This document shows, one piece after another, positions 16,380-26,352 of a stretch of 64,000 nucleotides of DNA. Position 1 is the first letter of the stretch. Each line of letters opens with the position of its first letter. The position numbers were made by a program, and so were the translations under genes. The DNA lies in assembly GCF_003352065.1 (NCBI RefSeq), contig NZ_CP025803.1:1302001-1366000 (forward strand), in the 5' to 3' direction. The DNA comes from Sulfitobacter sp. SK011. GTDB taxonomy: Bacteria; Pseudomonadota; Alphaproteobacteria; Rhodobacterales; Rhodobacteraceae. The notes under the pieces are model-generated. The model did not search any database and was not told the DNA's origin. It worked only from the letters and a program-made list of their open reading frames with translations.

Positions 16380-17024
16380 ATGACGATCCTGATCACGGGT
16401 GCCTCTCGCGGCATCGGCGCGGGCCTTGCCGCCCATTATGCGTCTGTTGGCGAAGAGGTGATTGGCACGGGGCGGTCCGCGTCAGCACCGCTTCAATTGG
16501 ATGTGACCCGCCCGGCCAGCCATACGGACATGGCCAAAGTGCTGGGTGACCGCGCCGTTGATCTGCTGGTCTGCAATGCGGGGGTCTATCTGGACAAAGG
16601 CAATGATCTGGAAACCGGGTTTGGCGCAGATCTGTGGGCTCAGAGTTTTGCCACAAATGTCACCGGCGTATTTCTGAGCATTCAGGCGCTGCTTCCACAT
16701 TTGCGGCGGGCAAAAAATGCCAGGATCGCCATCATATCATCGCAAATGGGGTCTTCGACACATGCGCCGGGGGGCAGCTATATCTACCGCGCCTCCAAGG
16801 CGGCGGCGTTGAACCTGGGGCGCAACCTTGCCAGTGATCTGAAACCGGAAGGGATTGCGGTCGGCATTTATCATCCAGGCTGGGTACAAACCGACATGGG
16901 CGGTGCGTCTGCGGCGATTACCATTGACGAGGCCGTGCGCGGATTGGCCGCTCGATTTGCGGCGCTGAATATTGAGACGACGGGCTGTTTTGAAACCTGG
17001 GATGGCCGGGCGCACGATTTCTGA
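16380..17024 (+). CDS. short-chain dehydrogenase/reductase
   Basis: 214 residues. The nucleotide-binding motif TGASRGIGAG is at the N-terminus, NAG in the middle (LVCNAGVYL), and the catalytic Y-X3-K appears as YIYRASKAA with a preceding IISSQMGS serine. It resembles C-factor/CsgA-like SDRs. The redox substrate cannot be read. It lies 19 bases after the DUF1178 gene and is followed by a terminator, so the two probably form one unit. Confidence 0.85.
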   Translation: MTILITGASRGIGAGLAAHYASVGEEVIGTGRSASAPLQLDVTRPASHTDMAKVLGDRAVDLLVCNAGVYLDKGNDLETGFGADLWAQSFATNVTGVFLSIQALLPHLRRAKNARIAIISSQMGSSTHAPGGSYIYRASKAAALNLGRNLASDLKPEGIAVGIYHPGWVQTDMGGASAAITIDEAVRGLAARFAALNIETTGCFETWDGRAHDF

Positions 17025-17048
17025 GTGAGGGGCGGTCGAGCAGAATGA

Positions 17049-17103
17049 GGCGGGCAAGCCCGCCGCATGGTTTTATTCAATTGGGTCCCCCAATTGGTTT
17101 TTT
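17049..17103 (+). terminator. tandem hairpins with T-tract after SDR gene
   Basis: A GC-rich hairpin GGCGGGC/GCCCGCC (17049-17064) is followed by CAATTGGG / CCCAATTG (17078-17096) and then a run of T bases. The second hairpin plus T-tract is a good intrinsic terminator separating the SDR unit from lysC. Confidence 0.75.
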
Positions 17104-17194
17104 CGGTATTTGAAAAAGGGTGAATGGGAAGGCTGGCCTTGCCCTTGGGGAGCCTTGCGCGTAAACCGCGCCGGAGTTGATATCTGAGGGACCT

Positions 17195-18433
17195 ATGCCT
17201 GTTCTGGTGATGAAATTTGGTGGCACGTCAGTGGCCACATTGGACCGCATCCGGCGCGCGGCAAAACGCGTGGGCGTTGAGGTGTCAAAAGGTTACGATG
17301 TGATTGTCATTGTGTCAGCCATGTCGGGCAAGACCAATGAGTTGGTCGGTTGGGTGAATGAGACCTCGCCGATGTATGATGCACGCGAATATGACGCGGT
17401 GGTGTCCAGTGGCGAGAATGTCACCGCAGGGTTGATGGCGCTCACGTTGCAGGAAATGGATATACCGGCGCGCTCCTGGCAAGGCTGGCAGGTGCCGGTT
17501 CAGACCACCTCGGCCCATTCGGCGGCGCGCATCGAAGACATCCCACCGCAGAATATCCGGGCCAAGTTTGCCGAAGGCATGAAAGTAGCCGTGGTTGCGG
17601 GCTTTCAGGGGATCAGCCCGGAGGGCCGGATTACCACATTGGGGCGCGGTGGGTCAGATACCACTGCCGTGGCTTTTGCCGCTGCCTTTGAGGCTGACCG
17701 TTGCGACATCTATACGGACGTGGATGGGGTTTATACCACCGATCCGCGGGTCGAATCCAAGGCGCGCAAGCTGGACAGGATCGCTTTTGAAGAGATGCTG
17801 GAACTGGCGTCGCTGGGGGCCAAAGTCTTGCAGACACGCTCGGTCGAACTGGCGATGCGGTATAAGGTCAAACTGCGGGTGCTGAGCAGTTTTGAAGAAC
17901 AATCGGACGATGCCGGCACGCTCGTCTGTGATGAGGAGGAAATCGTGGAAAGCAATGTCGTTGCAGGGGTCGCGTTTAGCCGTGATGAAGCCAAAATGAC
18001 ACTGGTGTCGGTTGCTGACCGTCCCGGTATTGCCGCCAGCATTTTTACCAGCCTCAGTGATGGTGGCGTGAACGTCGATATGATCGTACAGAACATCGCC
18101 GAAGAAGGCCGCACCGATATGACCTGGTCTTGCCCGGTTGATCAGGTGCTGCGCGCCGAAAAAGCGATGGAAAAGGCCAAATCGGACGGGGTGATCAACT
18201 ATCACGATCTGATTGCGGATACTGACGTTGCAAAAGTCAGCGTTGTTGGCATCGGCATGCGCAGTCACACAGGTGTCGCCGCCAAGATGTTCAAAGTGCT
18301 TTCGGATGAGGGGATCAACATCAAAGTCATTACCACGTCAGAGATCAAGATCAGTGTGCTCATTGACCGCAAGTACATGGAATTGGCCGTTCAGGCGTTG
18401 CATGATGCCTTTGAACTGGACAAAGCGGTATAA
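17195..18433 (+). CDS. lysC: aspartate kinase
   Basis: 412 residues. MKFGGTSVA opens the kinase domain, GRGGSDTTAVAFAAAFEAD and YTDVDGVYTTDPR complete the active site, and two ACT domains fill residues 265-412. It makes aspartyl-4-phosphate, the first step to Lys, Met, Thr and Ile, and is normally feedback-inhibited through the ACT domains. Start 17195 has TGAGGGA upstream; the frame is open six codons earlier but without a site. Monofunctional, as usual in alphaproteobacteria. Confidence 0.95.
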   Translation: MPVLVMKFGGTSVATLDRIRRAAKRVGVEVSKGYDVIVIVSAMSGKTNELVGWVNETSPMYDAREYDAVVSSGENVTAGLMALTLQEMDIPARSWQGWQVPVQTTSAHSAARIEDIPPQNIRAKFAEGMKVAVVAGFQGISPEGRITTLGRGGSDTTAVAFAAAFEADRCDIYTDVDGVYTTDPRVESKARKLDRIAFEEMLELASLGAKVLQTRSVELAMRYKVKLRVLSSFEEQSDDAGTLVCDEEEIVESNVVAGVAFSRDEAKMTLVSVADRPGIAASIFTSLSDGGVNVDMIVQNIAEEGRTDMTWSCPVDQVLRAEKAMEKAKSDGVINYHDLIADTDVAKVSVVGIGMRSHTGVAAKMFKVLSDEGINIKVITTSEIKISVLIDRKYMELAVQALHDAFELDKAV

Positions 18434-18531
18434 TTTGCCATCCAATCGCGGGTCTGATGCGTTTCCCGTTTCGCTTGTGGCGCGTCTGTGGTCTAAGCTG
18501 ACTTTGACGTTCATACGGGGGGCGCGCGGAC

Positions 18532-20781
18532 ATGGTTGAGCGTTTTGAAACTGAAAGCCGCAAATTGCTGGGCCGTCTGCGGGATGCAATGGCCAGTGAC
18601 GATGCAGGTCAGGAACGTCTGGACAAGATCACCCATCTGATCGCGACCTCAATGGGGTGTGAGGTCTGCTCGATCTATCTGTTTCGCGATGAAGACACGC
18701 TGGAGTTATGCGCGACAGAAGGTTTGAACAAAGCCTCCGTGCACCAGACGCGCATGAAATTGGGCGAAGGTCTGGTGGGCCGGGTGGCCAAACGCAAGGC
18801 GGTCGTCAACACCCCGGATGCGCCCCAGGCACCGGGTTTCCGCTTTATGCCTGAGACCGGCGAAGAGATTTATTCAAGTTTCCTGGGGGTTCCTATTCAA
18901 CGGATCGGGGCCGCATTGGGCGTGCTTGTGGTGCAGTCGAGAACCGCACGTGAATATTCCGCCGATGAGGTTTATGCCCTCGAAGTGGTTGCCATGGTGC
19001 TTGCTGAAATGACCGAACTTGGCGCGTTTGTCGGTGACGGGGCCGCGATGTCGGCGCGCCATTCGCAACCGGTCTTGTTGCGCGGCACCGTAGGCCAAGA
19101 GGGGGTTGCGGAAGGACATGTCTGGCTGCACGAGCCGCGTGTCGTCGTGTCCAACCCGATTGCAGATGATCCAGAGACCGAGGCGATCCGGCTTGAATCA
19201 GCTGTTGGCCTACTGCGCATCAGTGTGGATCAGATGTTGTCGATGGCAGGGGGTGACAAAGACCAGCAGCAGGTCATCGAAGCCTACCGGATGTTTGCCA
19301 ATTCCAAAGGCTGGATGCGCCGGATGCTTGAGAGCATTTCAAGCGGATTGAGCGCCGAGGCCGCGGTTGAAAAGGAACAATCAACGGCGCGTGCACGTAT
19401 GGGGCAGGTGCCGGATGCCTATTTGCGCGAGCGGCTGAGCGATCTGGATGACCTGTCGAACCGGCTTTTGCGCATTCTGACCGGGCAGGGCAGTGATACC
19501 GGTGCAGAGATGCCCAAGAACCCCATCCTTGTGGCCCGCAACATTGGTCCAGCCGAATTGCTTGATTATGGCCGCAAGCTGCGCGGAATTGTGCTTGAGG
19601 GTGGCTCGGTCGGGTCGCATGCCGCGATTGTTGCACGTGCACTTGCCATACCTTTGTTGGTGCATGTCGGGCGGATCACTGACGATGCACTTAACGGTGA
19701 TCACATCATGCTGGATGGCGAACAGGGCATCGTGCACCTGCGCCCGGACGATTCCGTGGCTTCGGCCTTTCGCGACAAGATCGCCATGCAGGCGGCGGCA
19801 CAGGAACGCTATGCCTCGATCCGTGATGAACCTGCACAGGCGAAATGCGGGTCGATTGTGCAGCTTCATATGAATGCCGGCCTGATGGCCGATTTGCCAT
19901 CCCTTCAAAGCTCCGGTGCCGAAGGGGTTGGTTTGTTTCGCACAGAACTGCAGTTTCTGGTGCGCAATCAGATGCCCAAACGCACGGAACTGGCAGCCCT
20001 TTATGCGCGGGTACTGGATGCGGCACAGGGCAAACGCGTGGTGTTTCGGACGCTCGACATCGGGTCGGACAAGGTACTGCCCTATATGAAACCCAATGAT
20101 GAACCAAACCCGGCTTTGGGGTGGCGCGCCATTCGCGTGGGCCTCGATAAACCGGGGATCATGCGCATGCAGTTGCAGGCCTTGATCAGGGCGGCAAACG
20201 GGCGGCCGTTGACGGTGATGTTCCCTTTTGTGGCCCAGTTTGAAGAATACCGCGACGCGCGTGCCGAAATGGACAAGACAATGGCCCGAGAGGAACGCCT
20301 GGGCCATGTCCTGCCTTCCGAGATTGAGGTTGGGGCGATGCTGGAAACCCCAAGTCTTGCGTTTGCACCAAGAAAATTCTTTGAGGAAGTTGAGTTTCTG
20401 TCCGTTGGTGGCAACGATCTGAAACAGTTTTTCTTTGCCGCGGACCGTGAAAACGAACGCGTGCGGCGGCGCTATGACACGCTTAATGTCAGCTACCTCA
20501 GCTTTCTTGAAGGCATCGTTGAGCGGTGCCGCGACACCGGAACATCGTTGTCGTTTTGTGGCGAGGATGCGGGCCGTCCGGTTGAAGCCCTGTGTTTTGC
20601 GGCAATCGGATTTCGCATCCTGTCCATGCGCCCGGCGTCTATTGGCCCTGTGAAAAGCCTGCTGCGCCGCTGCAACCTGGATGATGTGCGTCGCGTGATA
20701 CATGATGCACGTGATCGGGGTGAGATGTCCGTAAGGGCGGCTGTGATGGAGTATGTGCGGGCGCAATCAGCGGCTCAGTGA
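18532..20781 (+). CDS. ptsP: phosphoenolpyruvate-protein phosphotransferase, GAF-type (enzyme I-Ntr)
   Basis: 749 residues. An N-terminal GAF domain (about 20-160) is followed by the enzyme I body: phosphohistidine in GSVGSHAAIVARA (about H363), the PEP-binding barrel with GAEGVGLFRTELQFL and VGGNDLKQFFFAADREN, and the catalytic Cys in LSFCGEDAGRP (about C676). This is PtsP of the nitrogen PTS, which passes phosphate to NPr and EIIA-Ntr and regulates rather than imports sugar. Those partners are not in the window. lysC and ptsP lie in this order in several alphaproteobacteria as I recall. Confidence 0.93.
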   Translation: MVERFETESRKLLGRLRDAMASDDAGQERLDKITHLIATSMGCEVCSIYLFRDEDTLELCATEGLNKASVHQTRMKLGEGLVGRVAKRKAVVNTPDAPQAPGFRFMPETGEEIYSSFLGVPIQRIGAALGVLVVQSRTAREYSADEVYALEVVAMVLAEMTELGAFVGDGAAMSARHSQPVLLRGTVGQEGVAEGHVWLHEPRVVVSNPIADDPETEAIRLESAVGLLRISVDQMLSMAGGDKDQQQVIEAYRMFANSKGWMRRMLESISSGLSAEAAVEKEQSTARARMGQVPDAYLRERLSDLDDLSNRLLRILTGQGSDTGAEMPKNPILVARNIGPAELLDYGRKLRGIVLEGGSVGSHAAIVARALAIPLLVHVGRITDDALNGDHIMLDGEQGIVHLRPDDSVASAFRDKIAMQAAAQERYASIRDEPAQAKCGSIVQLHMNAGLMADLPSLQSSGAEGVGLFRTELQFLVRNQMPKRTELAALYARVLDAAQGKRVVFRTLDIGSDKVLPYMKPNDEPNPALGWRAIRVGLDKPGIMRMQLQALIRAANGRPLTVMFPFVAQFEEYRDARAEMDKTMAREERLGHVLPSEIEVGAMLETPSLAFAPRKFFEEVEFLSVGGNDLKQFFFAADRENERVRRRYDTLNVSYLSFLEGIVERCRDTGTSLSFCGEDAGRPVEALCFAAIGFRILSMRPASIGPVKSLLRRCNLDDVRRVIHDARDRGEMSVRAAVMEYVRAQSAAQ

Positions 20782-20790
20782 AACCGGGTG

Positions 20791-21432
20791 TCAGATATTA
20801 AGCCGCACGGCGCGTCCAGGTGCATAGGCCATGCGCAGCCTTGTGATCAGACCCACTTCGCTGAACGTCTCGCGCCGCAGGATCATCAGGGGCGCGGCAG
20901 GGGCACAGCCCAGGTGCTGCACTTCGAAATCGCTTGCCGCTTCGGCCAGATATTCCATCGTGCCCCGGTCAAAAGGGGCATTTTGCACCAGCCATTCATT
21001 GGCGCTCAGCACCGCAAAATCAGCGTCTTTGGCGGCGGGCAGGGTGGTCAGGTTGATCTCTCGGTCCTCGACGGCATAGGGCTGTGTGTCTGCCAGATGC
21101 AGCGTCTGGATCGACAGGCATGCCTTATCGACCTTTCGGGACAGCACGCGGTGGCCATAGATTTTGCCCAAGGCCTCGACCTCTTGGCGGATCACCGGGA
21201 CAGACATCTGCGCGCGCCGTTGTGGGGATAAGGCTACGCGGGTGCCTGCACGGCGGCGGCGCTCCAGCCAGCCGTCTTCGGCGAGCGCGCGCAGGGCACG
21301 GTTTACAGTGGCCCGTGCGCAACCCAACTCAGTTGCCAGTTCAGCTTCATTCGGGATCAACCCGCCGGGCGGCCATGCGCGGCTTTGTATGCGGCGCAAT
21401 GCTTCGGCCTGAACGTCCTGCCAACCTAGCAT
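20791..21432 (-). CDS. hutC: GntR/HutC-family histidine-utilisation repressor
   Basis: 213 residues. The N-terminal winged helix (PNEAELATELGCARATVNRALRALAEDGWLERRRRAGTRV) is GntR type and the C-terminal half is a UTRA ligand domain, the HutC subfamily. It is expected to bind urocanate and release the hut promoters. It follows hutF with only four bases between, so both are transcribed together. A candidate operator lies in the hutF-hutI gap. Confidence 0.92.
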   Translation of the reverse strand: MLGWQDVQAEALRRIQSRAWPPGGLIPNEAELATELGCARATVNRALRALAEDGWLERRRRAGTRVALSPQRRAQMSVPVIRQEVEALGKIYGHRVLSRKVDKACLSIQTLHLADTQPYAVEDREINLTTLPAAKDADFAVLSANEWLVQNAPFDRGTMEYLAEAASDFEVQHLGCAPAAPLMILRRETFSEVGLITRLRMAYAPGRAVRLNI

Positions 21433-21436
21433 CGGG

Positions 21437-22786
21437 TCACATCACATTGCGCAGGCGCATCATTGCGGCACGATATTTCTCGGCTATCTCAGGGCGCGCA
21501 ATGTGCTGCCCATGCTTTACCACGTGGCGTCCAGCAGCCCAGACATCGCTGACTTTGGCGTCTGTCCCCGCAAAAATCCAGGTGTCCAGAATGCTGTCGC
21601 CTTGCCGCCCGATAAAATCTGTTGCGTCGCCGTTCAATGCCAGCAGGTCGGCCCATTGCCCCACCTTGATGTCACCACACGCGCGCCCCGCCGCCTGTGC
21701 GCCACCCTGACCGGTCCCGTCAAAAAGTACCCGGCCAGTAGATTTATTCGCAGTCGCCATAACGGCCCGATTATGTGTCATCAACCGTTGGGAATATTCC
21801 AACGTTCGCAACTCTTCGTTCAGTGAAATCAAGATGTTGCTGTCAGAACCGATGCCCCATTTGCCCGCTGCTTCGCCCCAGATCACGCCGTTGAAAATGC
21901 CATCCCCCAGCGAGCTTTCAGTGATTGGACAAAGCCCCGCGACCGCCCCGGTTTGCGCCAGACCGCGCGTTTCCTTGTCGGTCATTTGGGTGCAATGGAT
22001 CAGGCACCAGCGGGCATCGATATCCAGATGCTCCAGCGCCCAAGTGACAGGTCGTGCGCCATAAGCCGCCTCAACCTCATCGACCTCGGCCATCTGTTCG
22101 GCCAAATGCATGTGGATCGGCCCCTGAAAAGCCTGAAGATGCTTTAATGCGTCCGGCGTCACAGCACGCAAAGAATGCGGGGCGACGCCCAGACGCGCAT
22201 CGGCAGGCATGTTGGCAATCAGGTGCCCGGCGGCCTGCATCACGGTCATATAGCTGTCCATGTCGTTGCCAAACCTGATCTGACCTGCCCCCAATGCGCG
22301 CCCATCAACGCCGCCCTGTTGATACAGCACCGGCAACAAGGTCAGGCCAATACCGGTCTGATCCGCCGCTGCACAGATGCGCGCAGACATTTCCGCCGGA
22401 TCGTCATAAGCCGCGCCGTCGGGTTGGTGATGCAAATAATGAAATTCGACCGATGCCGCATAGCCCGCTTCGAGCATTTCCATTTGAACCTGTGCGGTGA
22501 TCGCCTGCACATCCTCGGGCGTCAGTTGATCCAGAAAACGGAACATCAGCTGTCGCCAACTCCAAAAACTGTCTGTCTTGTCTGCCCCGCGGCGTTCGGT
22601 CAGCCCCGCCATCGCACGTTGAAAGGCATGGCTGTGCAGGTTGGTGGGGGCCGGCAGCAGAATGTCGACACTCATATCCGCCGCTTCGCCCGTGAGCGAC
22701 GAAATCCGGCCATCCGACAAGGTCAAAGTGACGTCATCTGCCCAGCCATCCGGGAGCAGCACGTGTTTGGCATGTAATGTGGTCAT
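21437..22786 (-). CDS. hutF: formimidoylglutamate deiminase
   Basis: 449 residues of the amidohydrolase fold: metal ligands in LHSHAFQRAMAGLTERRG, then HMHLAEQ, LIHCTQMTD and GSDSNILI. This is HutF, which deiminates N-formimidoyl-L-glutamate to N-formyl-L-glutamate plus ammonia, the five-step route that needs HutG next. AGAGGA lies before the ATG. Divergent from hutI. Confidence 0.93.
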   Translation of the reverse strand: MTTLHAKHVLLPDGWADDVTLTLSDGRISSLTGEAADMSVDILLPAPTNLHSHAFQRAMAGLTERRGADKTDSFWSWRQLMFRFLDQLTPEDVQAITAQVQMEMLEAGYAASVEFHYLHHQPDGAAYDDPAEMSARICAAADQTGIGLTLLPVLYQQGGVDGRALGAGQIRFGNDMDSYMTVMQAAGHLIANMPADARLGVAPHSLRAVTPDALKHLQAFQGPIHMHLAEQMAEVDEVEAAYGARPVTWALEHLDIDARWCLIHCTQMTDKETRGLAQTGAVAGLCPITESSLGDGIFNGVIWGEAAGKWGIGSDSNILISLNEELRTLEYSQRLMTHNRAVMATANKSTGRVLFDGTGQGGAQAAGRACGDIKVGQWADLLALNGDATDFIGRQGDSILDTWIFAGTDAKVSDVWAAGRHVVKHGQHIARPEIAEKYRAAMMRLRNVM

Positions 22787-22814
22787 GGATTCCTCTTGAC
22801 GTAATGGCAGGGAT

Positions 22815-22840
22815 TCTGAATATGTATAGACATAATCAGA
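22815..22840. promoter_or_regulatory. candidate HutC operator in hutF-hutI gap
   Basis: The core TATGTATAGACATA (22821-22834) is an inverted repeat TATGT/ACATA, and outer TCTG (22815-22818) and CAGA (22837-22840) share the same centre. GntR/HutC operators known in Pseudomonas have a TGTATA-type core. It lies between the two divergent hut starts, just downstream of a TTGACG (22796-22801) that could be a -35 element for hutI. Confidence 0.55.
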
Positions 22841-22868
22841 TTCTCTCGATCAGATAAAGGAAAAATTG

Positions 22869-24059
22869 ATGCCGCAGATCCTGAGCAATGCGACGCTGGC
22901 CACGATGGTTGGCGCAGATTACGGTCTGATCGCACAGGGTTCAGTGGTGATGGATCAAGGTCAAATCATCTGGGCGGGGGCAGACATGCCCGCGCAATAT
23001 GCCGATATGCCTGTTGAGGACATGCAGGGCCGTTTGATCACCCCGGCACTAATTGATTGCCACACCCATCTGGTCCACGGCGGCAACCGCGCGCGTGAAT
23101 TTGAAATGCGCCTGCAAGGGGCAAGCTATGCCGATGTGGCGCGGGCGGGGGGTGGTATTGTGGCGACCGTGACAGCCACAAGGCAGGCGGATGAACAGGC
23201 GTTGATTGCCAGCGCATTGCCCCGATTGGACGCGCTCATTGCTGAAGGGGTGACCACGGTTGAGGTGAAATCCGGCTATGGTCTGGACCTTGAAACAGAG
23301 CTGCGGATGCTGCGTGCCGCACGCGCGCTTGCCAGACTGCGGCCAGTCCGTATTGTGACCAGCTTTCTGGGCGCGCACGCGGTGCCGAAAGCGTTTGAGG
23401 GTAATGCGGATGAGTACATCGACACCGTTTGTATCCCGACATTGCGCGCCGCACATGCAGAAGGGCTGGTTGATGCCGTTGATGGATTTTGTGAGGGTAT
23501 CGCATTTGATATCAAACAGATAGAGCGCGTATTTAAAGCATCACATGAACTTAACCTGCCCGTCAAACTGCATGCCGAGCAGCTTTCAAATACAGGCGGT
23601 ACACAGCTTGCCGCGCGCTATGGTGCACTGTCTGTCGATCATGTTGAATATGCAGATGAGCAAGATGCGCGCGCTCTGGCCAAGGCTGATACCGCCGCTG
23701 TTCTTCTGCCCGGTGCTTACTATACGCTGCACGAGACCCAAGCGCCGCCGGTGGATGCTTTCCGTGCTGCAGGTGTGGATATGGCGCTGGCCACAGACTG
23801 CAATCCCGGCTCATCGCCGATGGCTTCTGTGCTCTTGGCGATGAACATGGGCTGCACCTTGTTTCGCCTGACCCCAGAAGAGGCCTTGCGTGGGGTCACC
23901 CAACATGCGGCCAAGGCGCTGGGGCTGAAAGACTGCGGACAAATCGCTGCGGGCCTGCGCTCGGATCTATGCGTCTGGGATATCGCGCACCCGGCTGAAC
24001 TGGCTTATCGCATTGGGTTTAACCCCCTGCACAAACGGTATTTTGGAGGGCTGTCATGA
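22869..24059 (+). CDS. hutI: imidazolonepropionase
   Basis: 396 residues. The metal-binding [12 protein letters not shown] is followed by [20 protein letters not shown] and ATDCNPGS, the HutI set. It hydrolyses imidazolone-5-propanoate to N-formimidoyl-glutamate. ATG 22869 has AAAGG upstream. Its stop overlaps hutH (ATGA), beginning a run of overlapped genes hutI-hutH-hutG-hutU. Confidence 0.95.
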   Translation: MPQILSNATLATMVGADYGLIAQGSVVMDQGQIIWAGADMPAQYADMPVEDMQGRLITPALIDCHTHLVHGGNRAREFEMRLQGASYADVARAGGGIVATVTATRQADEQALIASALPRLDALIAEGVTTVEVKSGYGLDLETELRMLRAARALARLRPVRIVTSFLGAHAVPKAFEGNADEYIDTVCIPTLRAAHAEGLVDAVDGFCEGIAFDIKQIERVFKASHELNLPVKLHAEQLSNTGGTQLAARYGALSVDHVEYADEQDARALAKADTAAVLLPGAYYTLHETQAPPVDAFRAAGVDMALATDCNPGSSPMASVLLAMNMGCTLFRLTPEEALRGVTQHAAKALGLKDCGQIAAGLRSDLCVWDIAHPAELAYRIGFNPLHKRYFGGLS

Positions 24060-25561
24060 TCTTGACACCGGGGGCCGTGCGCCTTGATACACTTGAGAAA
24101 ATCTGGCGCGGCAGCGATCCCATCGAATTGGACCGTGCTGCAAAACCCGCCGTTGAAAAAGCCGCCGCACTGGTGGCCCGTGCGTCCGCAGGTACGGATG
24201 CCGTCTATGGGGTGAACACCGGATTTGGCAAACTGGCGAGCCGCAAGATCGCGCCGCAAGACACCGAAACCCTGCAACGCAACCTGATTTTGTCGCACTG
24301 TTGTGGCGTCGGGGATGCGCTGTCGGGGCCGCTGACGCGGCTGATGATGGTGCTAAAACTCATGTCGCTGGGGCGCGGTGCGTCTGGGGTACGGTGGGAA
24401 ATTTGTGCGCTGATCGAGGACATGTTGAACGCAGATTGCCTGCCGGTGATCCCGGCGCAGGGGTCTGTGGGCGCGTCCGGTGATCTGGCCCCGTTGGCCC
24501 ATATGGCCGCTGCAATGATCGGGTCCGGTCGGGCGGTTTATGGCGGCACTGAAATGGACGGCGCTGCGGCGCTGGCCAAGGCCGGTCTGACGCCAGTGGT
24601 CTTGGGTCCCAAAGAGGGGCTTGCGCTGATCAACGGGACGCAGTTTTCGACCGCAAACGCGCTGGCCGGGCTTTTTGAGGCGCAAAATGCTGTCGAAAAT
24701 TCGATGGTGATTGCGGCGCTGAGCACGGATGCAATCATGGGCTCCACCGCGCCGCTGGTGGCAGATATCCATGCCTTTCGCGGGCATGCAGGTCAGATCG
24801 ACGTGGCCGCCGAGATGCGTGCGCTGATGGACGGGTCGCAGATACGCGAAAGCCACATGGAGGGCGACACGCGTGTGCAGGACCCCTATTGCATCCGCTG
24901 TCAGCCACAGGTCGTGGGGGCCGCTTGGGACGTGATCCGGCAAGCAGGCCGCACATTGGAGATTGAGGCAAATGCCGTCACAGATAACCCGCTGGTTCTG
25001 GTGGACGAGGGGCTGATCGTTTCAGGGGGCAATTTTCACGCAGAACCGGTTGGATTTGCCGCAGACATGATTGCCTTGGCAATTGCCGAGATTGGTGCGA
25101 TCGGCCAGCGTCGCGTGGCATTGATGGTGGATCCAACGCTGAGCTACGATTTGCCACCATTTCTGACGCCTGATCCGGGGCTGAATTCGGGCTTTATGAT
25201 TGCCGAAGTGACCACTGCCGCGCTGATGAGCGAAAACAAACACCTGGCGAACCCTTGCGTGACCGACAGCACACCCACCTCCGCCAATCAGGAAGATCAT
25301 GTCAGCATGGCGGCACATGGGGCGTTTCGCCTTGCCCGGATGAACCGCAATCTGGCGGTCATTCAAGCCGTCGAGGCGATGTGCGCGGCCCAAGGCATAG
25401 AGACGCGCGCACCGCTGACGACATCACCGCGACTGCAAGCGGTGATTGATCGGTTGCGCAAGGACATCGCCACATTGGGCAAAGATCGCTATCTCGCGCC
25501 GGATATCGAACGTGCGACGCTGCTGGTGAGGTCCGGCGCATTGGTGGAGGCGGCACAATGA
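24056..25561 (+). CDS. hutH: histidine ammonia-lyase
   Basis: 501 residues, typical length. The self-forming MIO cofactor triad Ala-Ser-Gly is in [14 protein letters not shown] at about residues 139-145, and [10 protein letters not shown] near the N-terminus carries the catalytic Tyr. It deaminates L-histidine to urocanate, the first step. It overlaps hutI and hutG by four bases on both sides. Confidence 0.96.
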   Translation: MILTPGAVRLDTLEKIWRGSDPIELDRAAKPAVEKAAALVARASAGTDAVYGVNTGFGKLASRKIAPQDTETLQRNLILSHCCGVGDALSGPLTRLMMVLKLMSLGRGASGVRWEICALIEDMLNADCLPVIPAQGSVGASGDLAPLAHMAAAMIGSGRAVYGGTEMDGAAALAKAGLTPVVLGPKEGLALINGTQFSTANALAGLFEAQNAVENSMVIAALSTDAIMGSTAPLVADIHAFRGHAGQIDVAAEMRALMDGSQIRESHMEGDTRVQDPYCIRCQPQVVGAAWDVIRQAGRTLEIEANAVTDNPLVLVDEGLIVSGGNFHAEPVGFAADMIALAIAEIGAIGQRRVALMVDPTLSYDLPPFLTPDPGLNSGFMIAEVTTAALMSENKHLANPCVTDSTPTSANQEDHVSMAAHGAFRLARMNRNLAVIQAVEAMCAAQGIETRAPLTTSPRLQAVIDRLRKDIATLGKDRYLAPDIERATLLVRSGALVEAAQ

Positions 25562-26352
25562 TCGAGGTCGTACAGGGGGGCGACCCAATTGTTCTGGGCC
25601 TGCCGCATACCGGCACCGATGTGCCGGAGGATATCTGGGAAAAGCTCAACGAAACGGGTCGCGCGCTTGCCGATACGGACTGGCATATCGACCGTCTTTA
25701 CAACGGCCTGGGTCACGATGTTACGACCGTGCGCACGCCGATCCATCGCTATGTCATCGACGTCAATCGGGGCCCGGATGATGCAAGTCTTTATCCCGGC
25801 CAGAATACCACGGGCCTATGCCCGCTCACCGATTTTGACGGAGAAGCGATTTACTCTGAGGGTCAGGAACCTGACGCAGCCGAAGTTGCACGGCGCAAAG
25901 AGGTCTTTCACACCCCATATCACACTGCCTTATCCACAGAACTGGCGCGCGTTAAGGCGAAACACGGGATGGCGATCCTGTATGATTGCCACTCAATTCG
26001 GTCAGTTATCCCCTATTTGTTTGCCGATACCTTACCAGATTTCAACATTGGTACGAATGCGTCCACAAGTTGTTCACTTTCGGTGGAAAGATCCGTGTCT
26101 ACCCGGTGCAGGGCCGCACAGGCCTATTCTTCCGTCTTGAATGGCCGGTTCAAGGGCGGATGGACAACGCGCCACTATGGTCAACCTACTGAAAATATTC
26201 ACGCAATTCAGATGGAACTGGCACAATCCACCTATATGGATGAAAGCCCCCCCTGGCGATGGCGCAGTGACAAAGCTGAGCGGCTCAGACCGATTTTATA
26301 CAAGATTCTCAATGACCTGACCGACCTCGTTCATGAAAGGCAAATCCGATGA
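25558..26352 (+). CDS. hutG: N-formylglutamate deformylase
   Basis: 264 residues with the N-formylglutamate amidohydrolase features: [29 protein letters not shown] (metal His) and [17 protein letters not shown]. It hydrolyses N-formyl-glutamate to glutamate and formate, completing the HutF route. The middle (about 160-185) is less conserved than usual but stays in frame. It overlaps hutH and hutU by four bases. Confidence 0.92.
   Translation: MIEVVQGGDPIVLGLPHTGTDVPEDIWEKLNETGRALADTDWHIDRLYNGLGHDVTTVRTPIHRYVIDVNRGPDDASLYPGQNTTGLCPLTDFDGEAIYSEGQEPDAAEVARRKEVFHTPYHTALSTELARVKAKHGMAILYDCHSIRSVIPYLFADTLPDFNIGTNASTSCSLSVERSVSTRCRAAQAYSSVLNGRFKGGWTTRHYGQPTENIHAIQMELAQSTYMDESPPWRWRSDKAERLRPILYKILNDLTDLVHERQIR

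Noticed and set aside
25558-26352. Frameshift in hutG around residues 160-185
   Set aside because: The region is less conserved but the frame is continuous and the family's late [15 protein letters not shown] block is intact; alternative frames there are shadows.
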